Source: Mycobacterium angelicum
GTDB lineage: Bacteria; Actinomycetota; Actinomycetes; Mycobacteriales; Mycobacteriaceae
NCBI RefSeq assembly: GCF_002086155.1
Contig: NZ_MVHE01000023.1
Location: 1 to 64,000, forward strand
DNA: 64,000 bases
Direction: 5' to 3'
In this document: in pieces, positions 22,014 to 30,306 of the stretch
How positions within the stretch are numbered: position 1 is the stretch's first letter
Layout of the letters: each line of letters starts with the position of its first letter
Program-made: the position numbers and the translations under genes
The notes under the pieces: model-generated
The model's database searches: none
Told to the model about the DNA's origin: nothing
Seen by the model: the letters and a program-made list of their open reading frames with translations, nothing else

Positions 22014-22056
22014 GCTAACTATAATATAGCCAATGCATACTATGTCCGACGGACAT
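22014..22056 (+). promoter_or_regulatory. Promoter-like TATAAT and palindromes upstream of methyltransferase gene
   Basis: In this GC-rich setting the AT-rich TATAAT at 22020-22025 stands out as a -10 candidate. It lies within the palindrome CTATAATATAG (22019-22029). Twelve bases further is a perfect 7-base-arm palindrome, ATGTCCG-A-CGGACAT (22042-22056), placed where a repressor would block transcription. The neighbouring MarR-family regulator is the natural candidate binder. No good -35 element was seen. Confidence 0.5.
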
Positions 22057-22070
22057 TTTCCGACGCTTTC

Positions 22071-22117
22071 CGACGACGACGTCGTAGTACGCAGTCCCTT
22101 CCCTTACTCCGCAGGAG
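22071..22117 (+). promoter_or_regulatory. Shared leader element, copy A (upstream of Rv1405c-like gene)
   Basis: CGACGACGACGTCGTAGT (22071-22088) is followed by a pyrimidine tract and CTCCGCAGGAG (22107-22117), in which CTCC can pair with the GGAG ribosome site. Almost the same series precedes the paralogous gene at 23678. A second AGGAG at 22121-22125 gives this copy a spare ribosome site. Confidence 0.5.
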
Positions 22118-22130
22118 ATCAGGAGATCTG

Positions 22131-22955
22131 ATGACAATCGACACCCCCATCCGCGAGGACCAGAACCTGGCGGCAGCGCACGCCGCGATGTGGGCCCTGG
22201 GCGACTACGCCCTGATGGCAGAAGAGGTGATGGCGCCGCTGGGCCCGATCCTGGTCGCCGCAGCGGGCATCAAGCCCGGCGTTCGGGTGCTCGACGTCGC
22301 CGCCGGCTCCGGCAACATCTCACTTCCCGCCGCCAAGACCGGCGCCACGATCGTTTCCACCGACCTCACGCCGGAGCTGTTGGAGCGCTCCAAGGCCCGG
22401 GCCGCGCAGCAGGGCTTGACGCTGCAGTACCAGGAAGCCAATGCCCAGGCTCTGCCCTTCGCCGACGGCGAGTTCGACATCACGATGTCGGCAATCGGCA
22501 TCATGTTCGCGCCAGACCACCAGTGTTCGGCCAACGAGCTGGTGCGGGTGTGCAAGTCCGGCGGGACCGTCGGCGTGATCAGCTGGACCCCGGAGGGATT
22601 CTTCGGCCGCATGCTGGCCACCATCCGGCCCTATCGGCCGAGCCTGTCGGCGGCGCTGCCCCCGTCGGCGCTGTGGGGACGCGAGAACTACATCACCGGG
22701 CTGCTGGGCGACAGTGTCACCGACGTCAAGACGCAGCGCGCCGGCCTCGAGGTCAAGCGCTTCGACACCGCGCAGGCAGTGCACGACTACTTCAAGAACA
22801 ACTACGGTCCGACGATCGAGGCGTACGAAAACATCGGCGACAACGCGGTGCTGGCCGCCGAGCTCGACGCCCAACTCGTCGAACTCGCCGCGGAATACCT
22901 GACCGATGGTGTCATGGAGTGGGAGTACTTGCTGGTCACTGCGACCAAGCGCTGA
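22131..22955 (+). CDS. SAM-dependent methyltransferase, Rv1405c-like
   Basis: This 274-residue class I methyltransferase shows SAM motif I as VLDVAAGSGNISLPAA (about residues 48-63), motif II as STDLTPELLERS and a UbiE/COQ5-like middle (LPFADGEFDITMSAIGIMFAPDHQ, VCKSGGTVGVISWTPEGFF). Length equals that recalled for Rv1405c. The ATG at 22131 follows GGAGATCAGGAGATCTG. It is a paralogue of the gene at 23678, including the shared ending DGVMEWEYL. In M. tuberculosis the pair is reported to be repressed by the MarR-family regulator encoded between them and induced by acid. The substrate is unknown. Confidence 0.93.
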   Translation: MTIDTPIREDQNLAAAHAAMWALGDYALMAEEVMAPLGPILVAAAGIKPGVRVLDVAAGSGNISLPAAKTGATIVSTDLTPELLERSKARAAQQGLTLQYQEANAQALPFADGEFDITMSAIGIMFAPDHQCSANELVRVCKSGGTVGVISWTPEGFFGRMLATIRPYRPSLSAALPPSALWGRENYITGLLGDSVTDVKTQRAGLEVKRFDTAQAVHDYFKNNYGPTIEAYENIGDNAVLAAELDAQLVELAAEYLTDGVMEWEYLLVTATKR

Positions 22956-22976
22956 CCGGGCCGATGGGCCCGGCGC

Positions 22977-23459
22977 TTACACGTGATCTAGATCGATGTG
23001 AGCGTCGGGCTCGCCGCCGGCTGCGGTGAACGCCGTAAGAGCACGGACCAGTCCCTGCCGCTCGGCGGCCGGCATCTGCTCCACGATGCGGGCGATTTCC
23101 ACCCGCCGGTTCGCGGTGACCTTCGCGACGACTTCGCGCCCTCGCTTGGTCAGCGCGGCCAGCAGCTCCCGCCGGGAGGTGGGGTGCGGCAAGCGGTCGA
23201 TCATCCCGGCGCTGACCAACCTGTCGACCATCCGGCCGGTCGCCGACGGCTGCACGCCGAGCAGCGTTGCCAGAGTCGCGAGATTTATCGGACCGCGATT
23301 GGACAGAATCACCAGGGTCCGGAATTGCGGGATGGTGATCGTGTCGTCGACCTGCGCGATGGAATAAGACGAGATGCCGACCAGTAGCCGAGACGCTGTC
23401 AGCAGTGAATCGGTGATGGCATCCAGCGACTCGACTTCGGTCGCATTGTCGGTTGGCAT
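22977..23459 (-). CDS. MarR-family transcriptional regulator, Rv1404-like
   Basis: This 160-residue winged-helix MarR protein has a recognition helix region ATLATLLGVQPSATGRMVDRLV (about residues 61-82), a wing (GMIDRLPHPTSRRELLAALT) and dimerisation helices at both ends. The ATG at 23459 begins MPTDNATEV; the frame runs on upstream to 23513 but into the intergenic region. It is divergent from the second methyltransferase and convergent with the first, as for Rv1404, which is reported to repress both neighbours and itself. Candidate operators lie in 23501-23584. Confidence 0.93.
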   Translation of the reverse strand: MPTDNATEVESLDAITDSLLTASRLLVGISSYSIAQVDDTITIPQFRTLVILSNRGPINLATLATLLGVQPSATGRMVDRLVSAGMIDRLPHPTSRRELLAALTKRGREVVAKVTANRRVEIARIVEQMPAAERQGLVRALTAFTAAGGEPDAHIDLDHV

Positions 23460-23500
23460 TATGGCCCCCTTTCCCGGTCTCCCCGGGCCGTCAACTTCGT

Positions 23501-23584
23501 TGTAGTAATACACGCGCTACAGCAGAGAAAGTGTAACAACGTCCTACAATCGTAGACTTTAATTATTTCCTTTGTATACACTTT
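23501..23584. promoter_or_regulatory. Candidate MarR operators between regulator and methyltransferase
   Basis: This AT-rich intergenic stretch has three inverted repeats: TGTAG...CTACA (23501-23521), CTACAATCGTAG (23544-23555), and an outer pair AAAGTGTA (23528-23535) with TACACTTT (23577-23584). Clustered dyads between divergent genes next to a MarR gene are the expected layout of an autoregulated operator. Binding is inferred, not shown. Confidence 0.5.
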
Positions 23585-23631
23585 GCGCCGGGCATGTTCG
23601 GATTTTGGTAGTCGAGTTTTAACTGCCCCGG

Positions 23632-23672
23632 CGACGACGACGTCGCAGTTGACCTCCCTCCCTCCGCAGGAG
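23632..23672 (+). promoter_or_regulatory. Shared leader element, copy B (upstream of Rv1403c-like gene)
   Basis: CGACGACGACGTCGCAGT (23632-23649) differs by one base from copy A. It is followed by the same pyrimidine run and CTCCGCAGGAG (23662-23672), whose GGAG is the ribosome site five bases before the ATG at 23678. A short CTCC/GGAG hairpin could mask this site. Confidence 0.5.
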
Positions 23673-23677
23673 ATCCG

Positions 23678-24517
23678 ATGGCTATCGACGCGTCCACTGA
23701 GTGCCAAGTTCCGGCGACCACGCATCGGGACATGTGGGCACTGGGTGACTACCCCACCTACGCCGAGGAAGTGTTGGCCCCACTGGGGCCGATTCTGGTC
23801 TCCGCCAGCGGTATTCGCCCGGGCGATCGGGTGCTCGACGTAGCCGCCGGTACGGGTAACCTGGCGATCCCCGCAGCGGTGGCCGGCGCGCATGTCATCG
23901 CCAGCGACCTTACCCCGGAACTGTTGCGCCGGGCCCAGGCGCGGGCATCGGCCGAGGGCCTCGAACTCGGCTGGCGGGAAGCCAACGCCGAAGCCCTGCC
24001 GTTCGGAGCCGGCAGTTTCGATGCCGTGCTGTCGACGATCGGGGCGATGTTCGCGCCGCGTCACCAGCGCACCGCCGACGAGCTGGCCAGGGTTTGCCGG
24101 CCCGGCGGCAAGATCAGCGTGCTGAGCTGGACACCCGACGGTTTCTACGGCCAGTTGCTTTCCACCATCCGACCGTTCCGGCCGACCCTGCCGGCCGGCG
24201 CACCTCATGAGGTGTGGTGGGGCAACGAGGAGTACGTCAGCGACCTGTTCCGCGACCATGTCACCGATGTCCGCACCCAGCGCGGCACATTGACGGTGGA
24301 CCGGTTCAACGTTCCCGAAGCGTGCCGCGATTACTTCAAGAACTGCTACGGCCCGGTGATCAACGCCTATCGCAACATCGCCGACCATGCCGCCCAGGTC
24401 GCCAAACTCGATGGCGAACTCGACGTGCTGTGCCGCGAATACCTCATCGATGGCGTCATGGAGTGGGAATACCTGATTTTCACCGCTCGCAAGCGGGGGT
24501 ATCACCAGTCCGGCTAG
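23678..24517 (+). CDS. SAM-dependent methyltransferase, Rv1403c-like
   Basis: This 279-residue class I methyltransferase is paralogous to the gene at 22131. Motif I is VLDVAAGTGNLAIPAAVAG (about residues 51-69), motif II ASDLTPELLRRA, and the acidic middle LPFGAGSFDAVLSTIGAMFAP. Both copies share HRDMWALGDY-like N-termini and the DYFKNxYGP and VMEWEYL segments. It ends 6 bases from the convergent priA stop. The substrate is unknown; control by the adjacent MarR regulator is expected. Confidence 0.93.
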   Translation: MAIDASTECQVPATTHRDMWALGDYPTYAEEVLAPLGPILVSASGIRPGDRVLDVAAGTGNLAIPAAVAGAHVIASDLTPELLRRAQARASAEGLELGWREANAEALPFGAGSFDAVLSTIGAMFAPRHQRTADELARVCRPGGKISVLSWTPDGFYGQLLSTIRPFRPTLPAGAPHEVWWGNEEYVSDLFRDHVTDVRTQRGTLTVDRFNVPEACRDYFKNCYGPVINAYRNIADHAAQVAKLDGELDVLCREYLIDGVMEWEYLIFTARKRGYHQSG

Positions 24518-24523
24518 CACCGC

Positions 24524-26560
24524 CTAGCCAATTTGCAATGGGTCGATCTGCACCCGCAATGATTGATGCGTCTGGCGCGCGCTGAGCACGCCGACGCCAC
24601 GCCGCAGGCTGGCCGCCAACTCCAGCCCGTGCCGCCGGCCGACGCGGACCAGCATCCGGGTAACCGGCGCGCCAGCCGGCGTGCCCGCCGGGCGGCGAGC
24701 GCCCGGCGGCAGATCCACCGGACCCAAAAGCTCCGCATCATCGGGCAGCCCGGCCGCCTCCAGCAGTGCCGTCACAGCTTCAGCGGGACCGTCGACCGCG
24801 GCGATGTGCACACTCGGCGGCAGCCCGACTTCCATGCGAGCCACCAGTTCGGCTTCGGCGTTGCCCACCGGATCCCATCGGATCAGCGATTGCACTGTGC
24901 GAAGGGAGGATTCGGCGACGACGGTCACCACGCCCCCGTCAACGCGCGGTCGCACCAGCGCGGCCGCGGCCATCCACCGCGACAGGGCGTCCTCGGCCGC
25001 CCGCAGGTCTTGCCGGCCCAGCAGCGCCCAGGTATCGAGCAGCAGCGCGGCCCCGTAGCCGCCGGCCGCCCGGGGTTCGGCCCCCGGGGTGGCGACCACC
25101 AGCGCGGGCTTGGCCGCGACCTCCGGAACGACGGTGTCGTCGGCCGACGTGATGACCGCGGTGCCCGGAAATGCGCGGCCTAGCTCCTCAGCGGTGCGCC
25201 GGGCCCCGACGACGACGGCACGGATCGCGTCGGACCCGCACCGTGCGCAGCGCACCGTCGGATCCATCCGGCCACACCAGCGGCACAGCGGGCCCGTGTC
25301 CTGCAGTGACAGCGGACCGGTGCAATGCCGGCATCGCGCGATCGCGCGGCAACGCCCACACGCCAGCGACGGCACGTAACCGCGCCGCGGGACCTGCACC
25401 AACACCGGCGCCTGCGCCTGCAGCGCCAAGCGGGCCGCGCGCAGCGCGATGGACGGCAGCCGGGCGGTGCGGGCGGCCGGATCGCGTTCCTCGGCATAGC
25501 CGCTGTCATCGAGGGCAACCACGCGCGGAGTGCGCGCCCGCACCACCGTCCGTGCCGCTACCACGTCATGCGCCCACCCGCTGCGAACCAGCGCATGCGC
25601 CTCGGTGGTGCGGGCATAGCCACCGATCAGCGCCGCACAGCGCGCCTGATGCGCGCGCAGCATCGCCACCTCCCGGGCGTGCGGATAAGGTGCTCTCGGC
25701 TCGGCCAGGCTGTCGTCGCCGTCGGCCCACACCAGGACCAGCCCCAAGTCGCTGAGCGGCGCAAACACGGCGCTGCGCGTGCCGATCACCAGCCGCGCGG
25801 TTCCCCGCAGCACCGCCAGCCAGCGCCGGTACCGCGCAGCCGGCCCGAGGCCGGCCGACAACGCCACCAGGTGGTCGGCGCCCACCCGGCTGGCCGCCGC
25901 TTCGCGGAGCAGGTCCAGGTCGCGCTGGTCGGGCACGATCGCCAGCGCGGTGCGTCCAGCGCGCACAGTCTCGGCGGCGGCCTCGGCGAACCGGTCGGCC
26001 CACTGCTCACCCGGTAACGCCTGCCAAACAGCCCGCGCGGCCCGGCCTTCAGCGAGTGCGGTCAGAAATTGACCGCCCCGGCCGTAGCTCTCCCAGGCCG
26101 AGGGGTCGACGGGTGCGACGACGGGCAGGCCCGGCTGCACCGGCGTCTCACGCTCCACCCGGGCGTGCCGCGCCGGTACCGCCAGGCGCAGCACGTCGGG
26201 CCGCGTGCCGGCGTAGCGCGCCGCCACCGCGTCGACCAGTCGCCGAATCTCGGGGGTGAGGACGGGAACGGGTGATACCACGCGATCGAGCCAGCCCAGT
26301 TTGCCGTGATGGTCGGTGTCGTTGCGGCGTTCCAGAATGAACCCGTCGACCAGCCGGCCATGGAACCGCACCCGCACCCGCACCCCCGGCTGGGCGTCAT
26401 CGGACTGCTCCGCGGACACCAGGTAGTCGAACTCGCGGTCCAGGTGCGGCACCGAAAGCATCGGCAGCACTCGCGCTATCGGTTCGACCTCAATGGGCAG
26501 TCGATCCCGAGATGCGTTGCTAGGCAATATCTTTCTCGGTGGACTCGGGGGCGCCGGCAA
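24524..26560 (-). CDS. priA: PriA-like replication restart protein lacking helicase motifs
   Basis: This 678-residue protein is a PriA homologue by its N-terminal DNA-binding domain ([21 protein letters not shown]) and central zinc-binding cysteines ([31 protein letters not shown]). The helicase core is eroded: I find no GKT/S Walker A, and the DEEH-type Walker B is replaced by [11 protein letters not shown]. Actinobacterial PriA is known to have lost detectable helicase motifs, so it probably loads DnaB through protein contacts rather than unwinding. The start is uncertain: 26560 overlaps the upstream gene by 41 bases, and later starts are possible. Confidence 0.9.
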   Translation of the reverse strand: MPAPPSPPRKILPSNASRDRLPIEVEPIARVLPMLSVPHLDREFDYLVSAEQSDDAQPGVRVRVRFHGRLVDGFILERRNDTDHHGKLGWLDRVVSPVPVLTPEIRRLVDAVAARYAGTRPDVLRLAVPARHARVERETPVQPGLPVVAPVDPSAWESYGRGGQFLTALAEGRAARAVWQALPGEQWADRFAEAAAETVRAGRTALAIVPDQRDLDLLREAAASRVGADHLVALSAGLGPAARYRRWLAVLRGTARLVIGTRSAVFAPLSDLGLVLVWADGDDSLAEPRAPYPHAREVAMLRAHQARCAALIGGYARTTEAHALVRSGWAHDVVAARTVVRARTPRVVALDDSGYAEERDPAARTARLPSIALRAARLALQAQAPVLVQVPRRGYVPSLACGRCRAIARCRHCTGPLSLQDTGPLCRWCGRMDPTVRCARCGSDAIRAVVVGARRTAEELGRAFPGTAVITSADDTVVPEVAAKPALVVATPGAEPRAAGGYGAALLLDTWALLGRQDLRAAEDALSRWMAAAALVRPRVDGGVVTVVAESSLRTVQSLIRWDPVGNAEAELVARMEVGLPPSVHIAAVDGPAEAVTALLEAAGLPDDAELLGPVDLPPGARRPAGTPAGAPVTRMLVRVGRRHGLELAASLRRGVGVLSARQTHQSLRVQIDPLQIG

Positions 26561-27257
26561 TTCCCTCGCGACCGAAGAAGAACCCTGCGGTGATCAATAT
26601 CTCCGCCGCGGCGTACAGCCACCAGATCGGTACGGCCAGCACCTCATTGCCCAGGATGAAGCGGCCGACGGCGATCATCGAGTCCGAAGCCGCAAAACAT
26701 ATCGCGCCCACCGCGATCCAGATCGTCGGCAACTGCGCCAACAGTGCCGCGCTCACCATGGCGCAGAGAACCGTGATGTACGCCGTCACCGGAATCGTCA
26801 GCTTCTGCTCAGCCAGGTGCGGCCACAACCAGGTCAGCATTGCCGCACACGCCACGACGATGATGGCAACACCACTCAGGCGCCACCGCGACGGCGCCGC
26901 GTGCGGCACCATCGCCCCCAGAAAACACAAGTGCGCCAACAGAAATGACCCTAGCCCGAACACGAACGACGGGCTCCACCACGGAATCGACAGGAACCAG
27001 TCGCCGGCGGCCGAGAACAGCAGCGCCGGCATCAGCCAGCGCCGCTCTCGAACCACGGGGTGCGCAACCGCGGCGACGGTCAACAGCACCGCCATCGACG
27101 CTTTGAACGGCGGCTGCAAGATCCAGTGTCCGGTGAGTTCGCCGCCCGGCGGAAACCGCATCGCGAGGACGGTTAGGTAGACGCCATAGGCGATTCCCGC
27201 CCAGCCGGCCGCAACCCAGAAACCGGCAACCAGACGAGATGCGTACGGTACCTCCAT
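26520..27257 (-). CDS. YhhN-like integral membrane protein (Rv1401-like)
   Basis: This 245-residue protein has about eight transmembrane helices (such as [40 protein letters not shown] and [19 protein letters not shown]). The [10 protein letters not shown] and [12 protein letters not shown] segments fit the YhhN/TMEM86 family; a eukaryotic member hydrolyses lysoplasmalogen. The ATG at 27257 overlaps the ATG of the divergent lipI by two bases; a GTG at 27230 is an alternative. Function in mycobacteria is unknown. Confidence 0.8.
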   Translation of the reverse strand: MEVPYASRLVAGFWVAAGWAGIAYGVYLTVLAMRFPPGGELTGHWILQPPFKASMAVLLTVAAVAHPVVRERRWLMPALLFSAAGDWFLSIPWWSPSFVFGLGSFLLAHLCFLGAMVPHAAPSRWRLSGVAIIVVACAAMLTWLWPHLAEQKLTIPVTAYITVLCAMVSAALLAQLPTIWIAVGAICFAASDSMIAVGRFILGNEVLAVPIWWLYAAAEILITAGFFFGREGIAGAPESTEKDIA

Positions 27258-28221
27258 GCCCAACTTGGAGAACACCGACGAGGAAAAGCCCGCTGTCGAT
27301 CCCATCATGCTGAAGGTACTGGATGCGGTTCCATTTCGGCTATCACCCGAGAACGGAATCGAAGCGATGCGCCAGCGATTGCGCGACCTGCCGCGGCGCG
27401 CGGTGCATCCGGAGTTGCGGGTTGAGAATCGGGCCATCACCGGCCCGGCGAGTAGCATCGGTCTCCGGATCTATTGGCCGCCAAGCGATTCCGATCACGA
27501 CACGGATCCACCCGTGGTGGTGTATTTCCACGGGGGCGGCTTCGTCATGGGCGATCTCGACACGCACGACGGCTCCTGCCGTCAGCATGCGGTAGGCACC
27601 GGCGCGGTAGTGGTGTCGGTCGACTACCGCTTGGCACCGGAACATCCCTACCCCGCCGCCATCGAAGATGCCTGGGCCGCAACGAGTTGGGTGGCAGAAC
27701 ACGGTTCTGAGCTCGGAGCCGACAGCGGCCGGATCGCCGTCGCCGGCGATTCGGCGGGCGGCACCATTGCCGCGGTAATGGCACAGAAAGCCCGCGATGA
27801 AAACGCGCCGCCGCTTGCCTTTCAGCTGTTGTGGTATCCCTCCCTCATGTGGGATCAATCGCTGCCGTCGTTCACCGAGAACGCCACCGCACCGATCCTG
27901 GACACCAACGCCATCGCCGAGTTCTCCCGTTGGTACGGCGCTGAAGTCGACCTGTCCAACCCACCGGCCGGGCTGGCTCCGGGCCGAGCCGAAAACTTCG
28001 CAGGCCTGCCGCCCGCCTACATCGGCGTCGCGGGCCACGACCCGTTGCGCGACGACGGCATTCGCTACGGCGAGTTGCTGGCGGCCGCCGGTGTGCCCGT
28101 CCAGGTCGACAACGCCGACACGCTGGTACACGCCTATATCGGCTACGCGGGTGTGGTGCCGGCGGCCACAGCGGCGCTCGAGCGCGGGCTGGCCGCATTG
28201 CGCGTGGCGCTACACCCCTAG
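27256..28221 (+). CDS. lipI: HSL-family carboxylesterase/lipase LipI
   Basis: This 321-residue alpha/beta hydrolase is of the hormone-sensitive lipase family. The oxyanion motif is YFHGGGF (near residue 96), the nucleophile elbow GDSAGG (near 161), with Asp in HDPLRDDG and His in [10 protein letters not shown]. The start [12 protein letters not shown] aligns with my recollection of M. tuberculosis LipI. It would hydrolyse short- to medium-chain esters. lipH, a paralogue, follows 25 bases later on the same strand. Confidence 0.95.
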   Translation: MPNLENTDEEKPAVDPIMLKVLDAVPFRLSPENGIEAMRQRLRDLPRRAVHPELRVENRAITGPASSIGLRIYWPPSDSDHDTDPPVVVYFHGGGFVMGDLDTHDGSCRQHAVGTGAVVVSVDYRLAPEHPYPAAIEDAWAATSWVAEHGSELGADSGRIAVAGDSAGGTIAAVMAQKARDENAPPLAFQLLWYPSLMWDQSLPSFTENATAPILDTNAIAEFSRWYGAEVDLSNPPAGLAPGRAENFAGLPPAYIGVAGHDPLRDDGIRYGELLAAAGVPVQVDNADTLVHAYIGYAGVVPAATAALERGLAALRVALHP

Positions 28222-28246
28222 ATCCGGCGTTGCTTAAAGTGGGGAA

Positions 28247-29203
28247 ATGAGGGAGACAAATGCCCAACCCGGCATCGATCCCGTCTTCAAGGCGTTGCTC
28301 GATGCCGTTCCGATGACGTTCAACGCCGCCGACGGCGCCGAGGTCGCTCGCGCGGCGCTCGCCGCACTGAAGGTGCCCCCCGAATTGCTGCCGAAGCTGC
28401 GGACCGAGGACCGAACCGTCGGGTATGACGGGCGCAGCGACATTCCGATCCGGATCTACTGGCCGCCCATCGACGAGGACAACCTGCCCGTCGTCGTCTA
28501 CTACCACGGCGGCGGATGGGCGCTCGGCAGCCTGGACACCCATGACCCGGTCGCCCGCGCACACGCCGTCGGCGCCGACGCCATCGTGGTGTCCGTCGAT
28601 TACCGGCTGGCCCCCGAGCACCCTTATCCGGCTGGGGTCGACGACAGTTGGGCGGCTTTGCGCTGGGTCGGCGAGCACGCCGCCGAGTTGGGCGGCGACC
28701 CGACCCGGATCGCCGTCGCGGGTGATTCGGCAGGCGGCAACCTCGCGGCGGTCATGGCCCAGCTGGCCCGGGACAACGCCTCCCCGGACCTGGTGTATCA
28801 GCTGTTGTGGTACCCCTCGTGCATCGGCGACCTGTCGCTGCCGTCGTTCACCGAGCACGCGACGGCATACATCTTGGACCTCGAAGTCATCGACGCGTTC
28901 CTGGCCTGGTATCTGCCGGGCCACGACCTCAGTGACCACACGGTGCTGCCCGCCACCCTGGCCCCAGGCAACGGCAACCTGGCCGGGCTGCCCCCGGCGT
29001 TCGTCGCCACCGCCCAGCACGACCCGCTGCGCGACGACGGCGCCCGCTATGCCGAGCTGCTCAATGCGGCCGGCGTGCAAGTGGAGTTGTGCAACGAGCC
29101 GCAGATGGTCCACGGCTACGTCAACTTCGCCCTGGTGGTGCCCGCCGCGGCCCAGGCCACCAACCGCGGGCTGGCGGCGCTGCAGAAGGCGCTGCACGCC
29201 TAG
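28247..29203 (+). CDS. lipH: HSL-family carboxylesterase LipH
   Basis: This 318-residue paralogue of lipI has [22 protein letters not shown] and MVHGYVNFAL as oxyanion, Ser, Asp and His segments. M. tuberculosis LipH (Rv1399c) prefers short acyl chains. The purine-rich AAAGTGGGGAA before the ATG is its ribosome site. The stop lies 7 bases from the convergent AraC-regulator stop. I recall the VapBC10 pair and PE_PGRS25 in this interval in M. tuberculosis; they are absent here. Confidence 0.95.
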   Translation: MRETNAQPGIDPVFKALLDAVPMTFNAADGAEVARAALAALKVPPELLPKLRTEDRTVGYDGRSDIPIRIYWPPIDEDNLPVVVYYHGGGWALGSLDTHDPVARAHAVGADAIVVSVDYRLAPEHPYPAGVDDSWAALRWVGEHAAELGGDPTRIAVAGDSAGGNLAAVMAQLARDNASPDLVYQLLWYPSCIGDLSLPSFTEHATAYILDLEVIDAFLAWYLPGHDLSDHTVLPATLAPGNGNLAGLPPAFVATAQHDPLRDDGARYAELLNAAGVQVELCNEPQMVHGYVNFALVVPAAAQATNRGLAALQKALHA

Positions 29204-29210
29204 TTTTTGG

Positions 29211-30230
29211 CTAGCCTCGGCGCGAATATGCGCTGGGCGGGGCGCCGTACCAGCGTTTGAAGGCGTGGGAGAACGTCGAGACTTCGGTGTATCCGAGACG
29301 GGTGGACACCTCCTCCACGGTGAGCCCCACATTGCGTAGCAAGTCCACGGCCACCGCGGCGCGCGCTTCGTTGAGCAACGCGCGAAAAGACGTGCCTTCT
29401 TCGGCAAGTCGGCGGCGCAGTGTGCGCGGATGCATGTCGAGCTCGTCGGCGACGTCGGACAGCGCGGGAAAGAGGCCGGAATCGCGAAACAGCTTGGTGC
29501 GCACCAGCGCTGTGATGCCCCGGCGCTGCTCGTTGCGCTGCATCAGCACGTCGCACTGCGCGATACACATCTCCAAGGTGTGCCGGTCGGCCTGCGGCAA
29601 CGGCTCGTCGAACATGGCCCGCGGAAAGTGCAACCGATTGTGCGCGCGGCCGAAGGCGATGTCGTGCACCGGCATGAGCCCGAGCAGTGGGCGCAGCAGC
29701 TTTTCGTCGATCGCTACCTCCGCGGATACCTGTTCAGCGTATTTCTCGGCCACTGGCAACGCGAAACTCATTGTGGTGGTGATGATTCCGGCGACATCGC
29801 GTTCGATGAAGAAGCGCTGCACGTCGGCCGGCAGGTGGGCGGCGGCCAGGTCGACCAGGCAGTCGTCGGCGGTTTCGAACAACGTCATGTCGATGTGCAG
29901 CATGGTCAGGGCGAAGTACCGCATCGACATGCCGAACAGTTCGCGCAAGGTGCCACAGGACATCACGGCGAACCCGAACAAACCGAAATGGGTGAGCGTG
30001 AAGCGACTGCCCACATCGATGCCCACGCCGGCGTCGTCGGGCAGCCGGGCCAGCAGGCTGCGCACTGCGGTGATCTCGTCGAGCGCACTGACGACGGTGT
30101 CCGGCTTGTCCAGGTCGGCGGGGTCGATTGCGGTGCCGGCCAACACGTCGCAGGTGGACACCCCGCGTTCGTTGGCCACTTCGCACAGCACCCGGGTGGC
30201 ATACACCGGGTGGGTCACCTCGGTTCTCAC
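29211..30230 (-). CDS. AraC-family regulator, Rv1395-like
   Basis: This 339-residue protein has an N-terminal arabinose-binding-like (AraC_binding_2/OruR-type) domain and a C-terminal AraC double helix-turn-helix ([23 protein letters not shown], then [26 protein letters not shown]). M. tuberculosis Rv1395 is reported to regulate the adjacent P450 gene (cyp132) and itself from the shared intergenic region. Here the same divergent layout is kept, with 76 bases between the starts. Confidence 0.94.
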   Translation of the reverse strand: MRTEVTHPVYATRVLCEVANERGVSTCDVLAGTAIDPADLDKPDTVVSALDEITAVRSLLARLPDDAGVGIDVGSRFTLTHFGLFGFAVMSCGTLRELFGMSMRYFALTMLHIDMTLFETADDCLVDLAAAHLPADVQRFFIERDVAGIITTTMSFALPVAEKYAEQVSAEVAIDEKLLRPLLGLMPVHDIAFGRAHNRLHFPRAMFDEPLPQADRHTLEMCIAQCDVLMQRNEQRRGITALVRTKLFRDSGLFPALSDVADELDMHPRTLRRRLAEEGTSFRALLNEARAAVAVDLLRNVGLTVEEVSTRLGYTEVSTFSHAFKRWYGAPPSAYSRRG

Positions 30231-30273
30231 GGAATTGTCCTAAACTCCCAAGTCGGTGTCCCATAGTCTCATT

Positions 30274-30286
30274 ACGGGCCGCCCGT
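30274..30286. promoter_or_regulatory. Palindrome between AraC regulator and cyp132
   Basis: ACGGG-CCG-CCCGT is a dyad in the 76-base divergent promoter region, 21 bases before the cyp132 ATG. It could be part of the AraC-regulator binding site. AraC sites are usually direct repeats, so this is only a candidate. Confidence 0.3.
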
Positions 30287-30306
30287 GTCATCCATACAGT
30301 GGAGCT

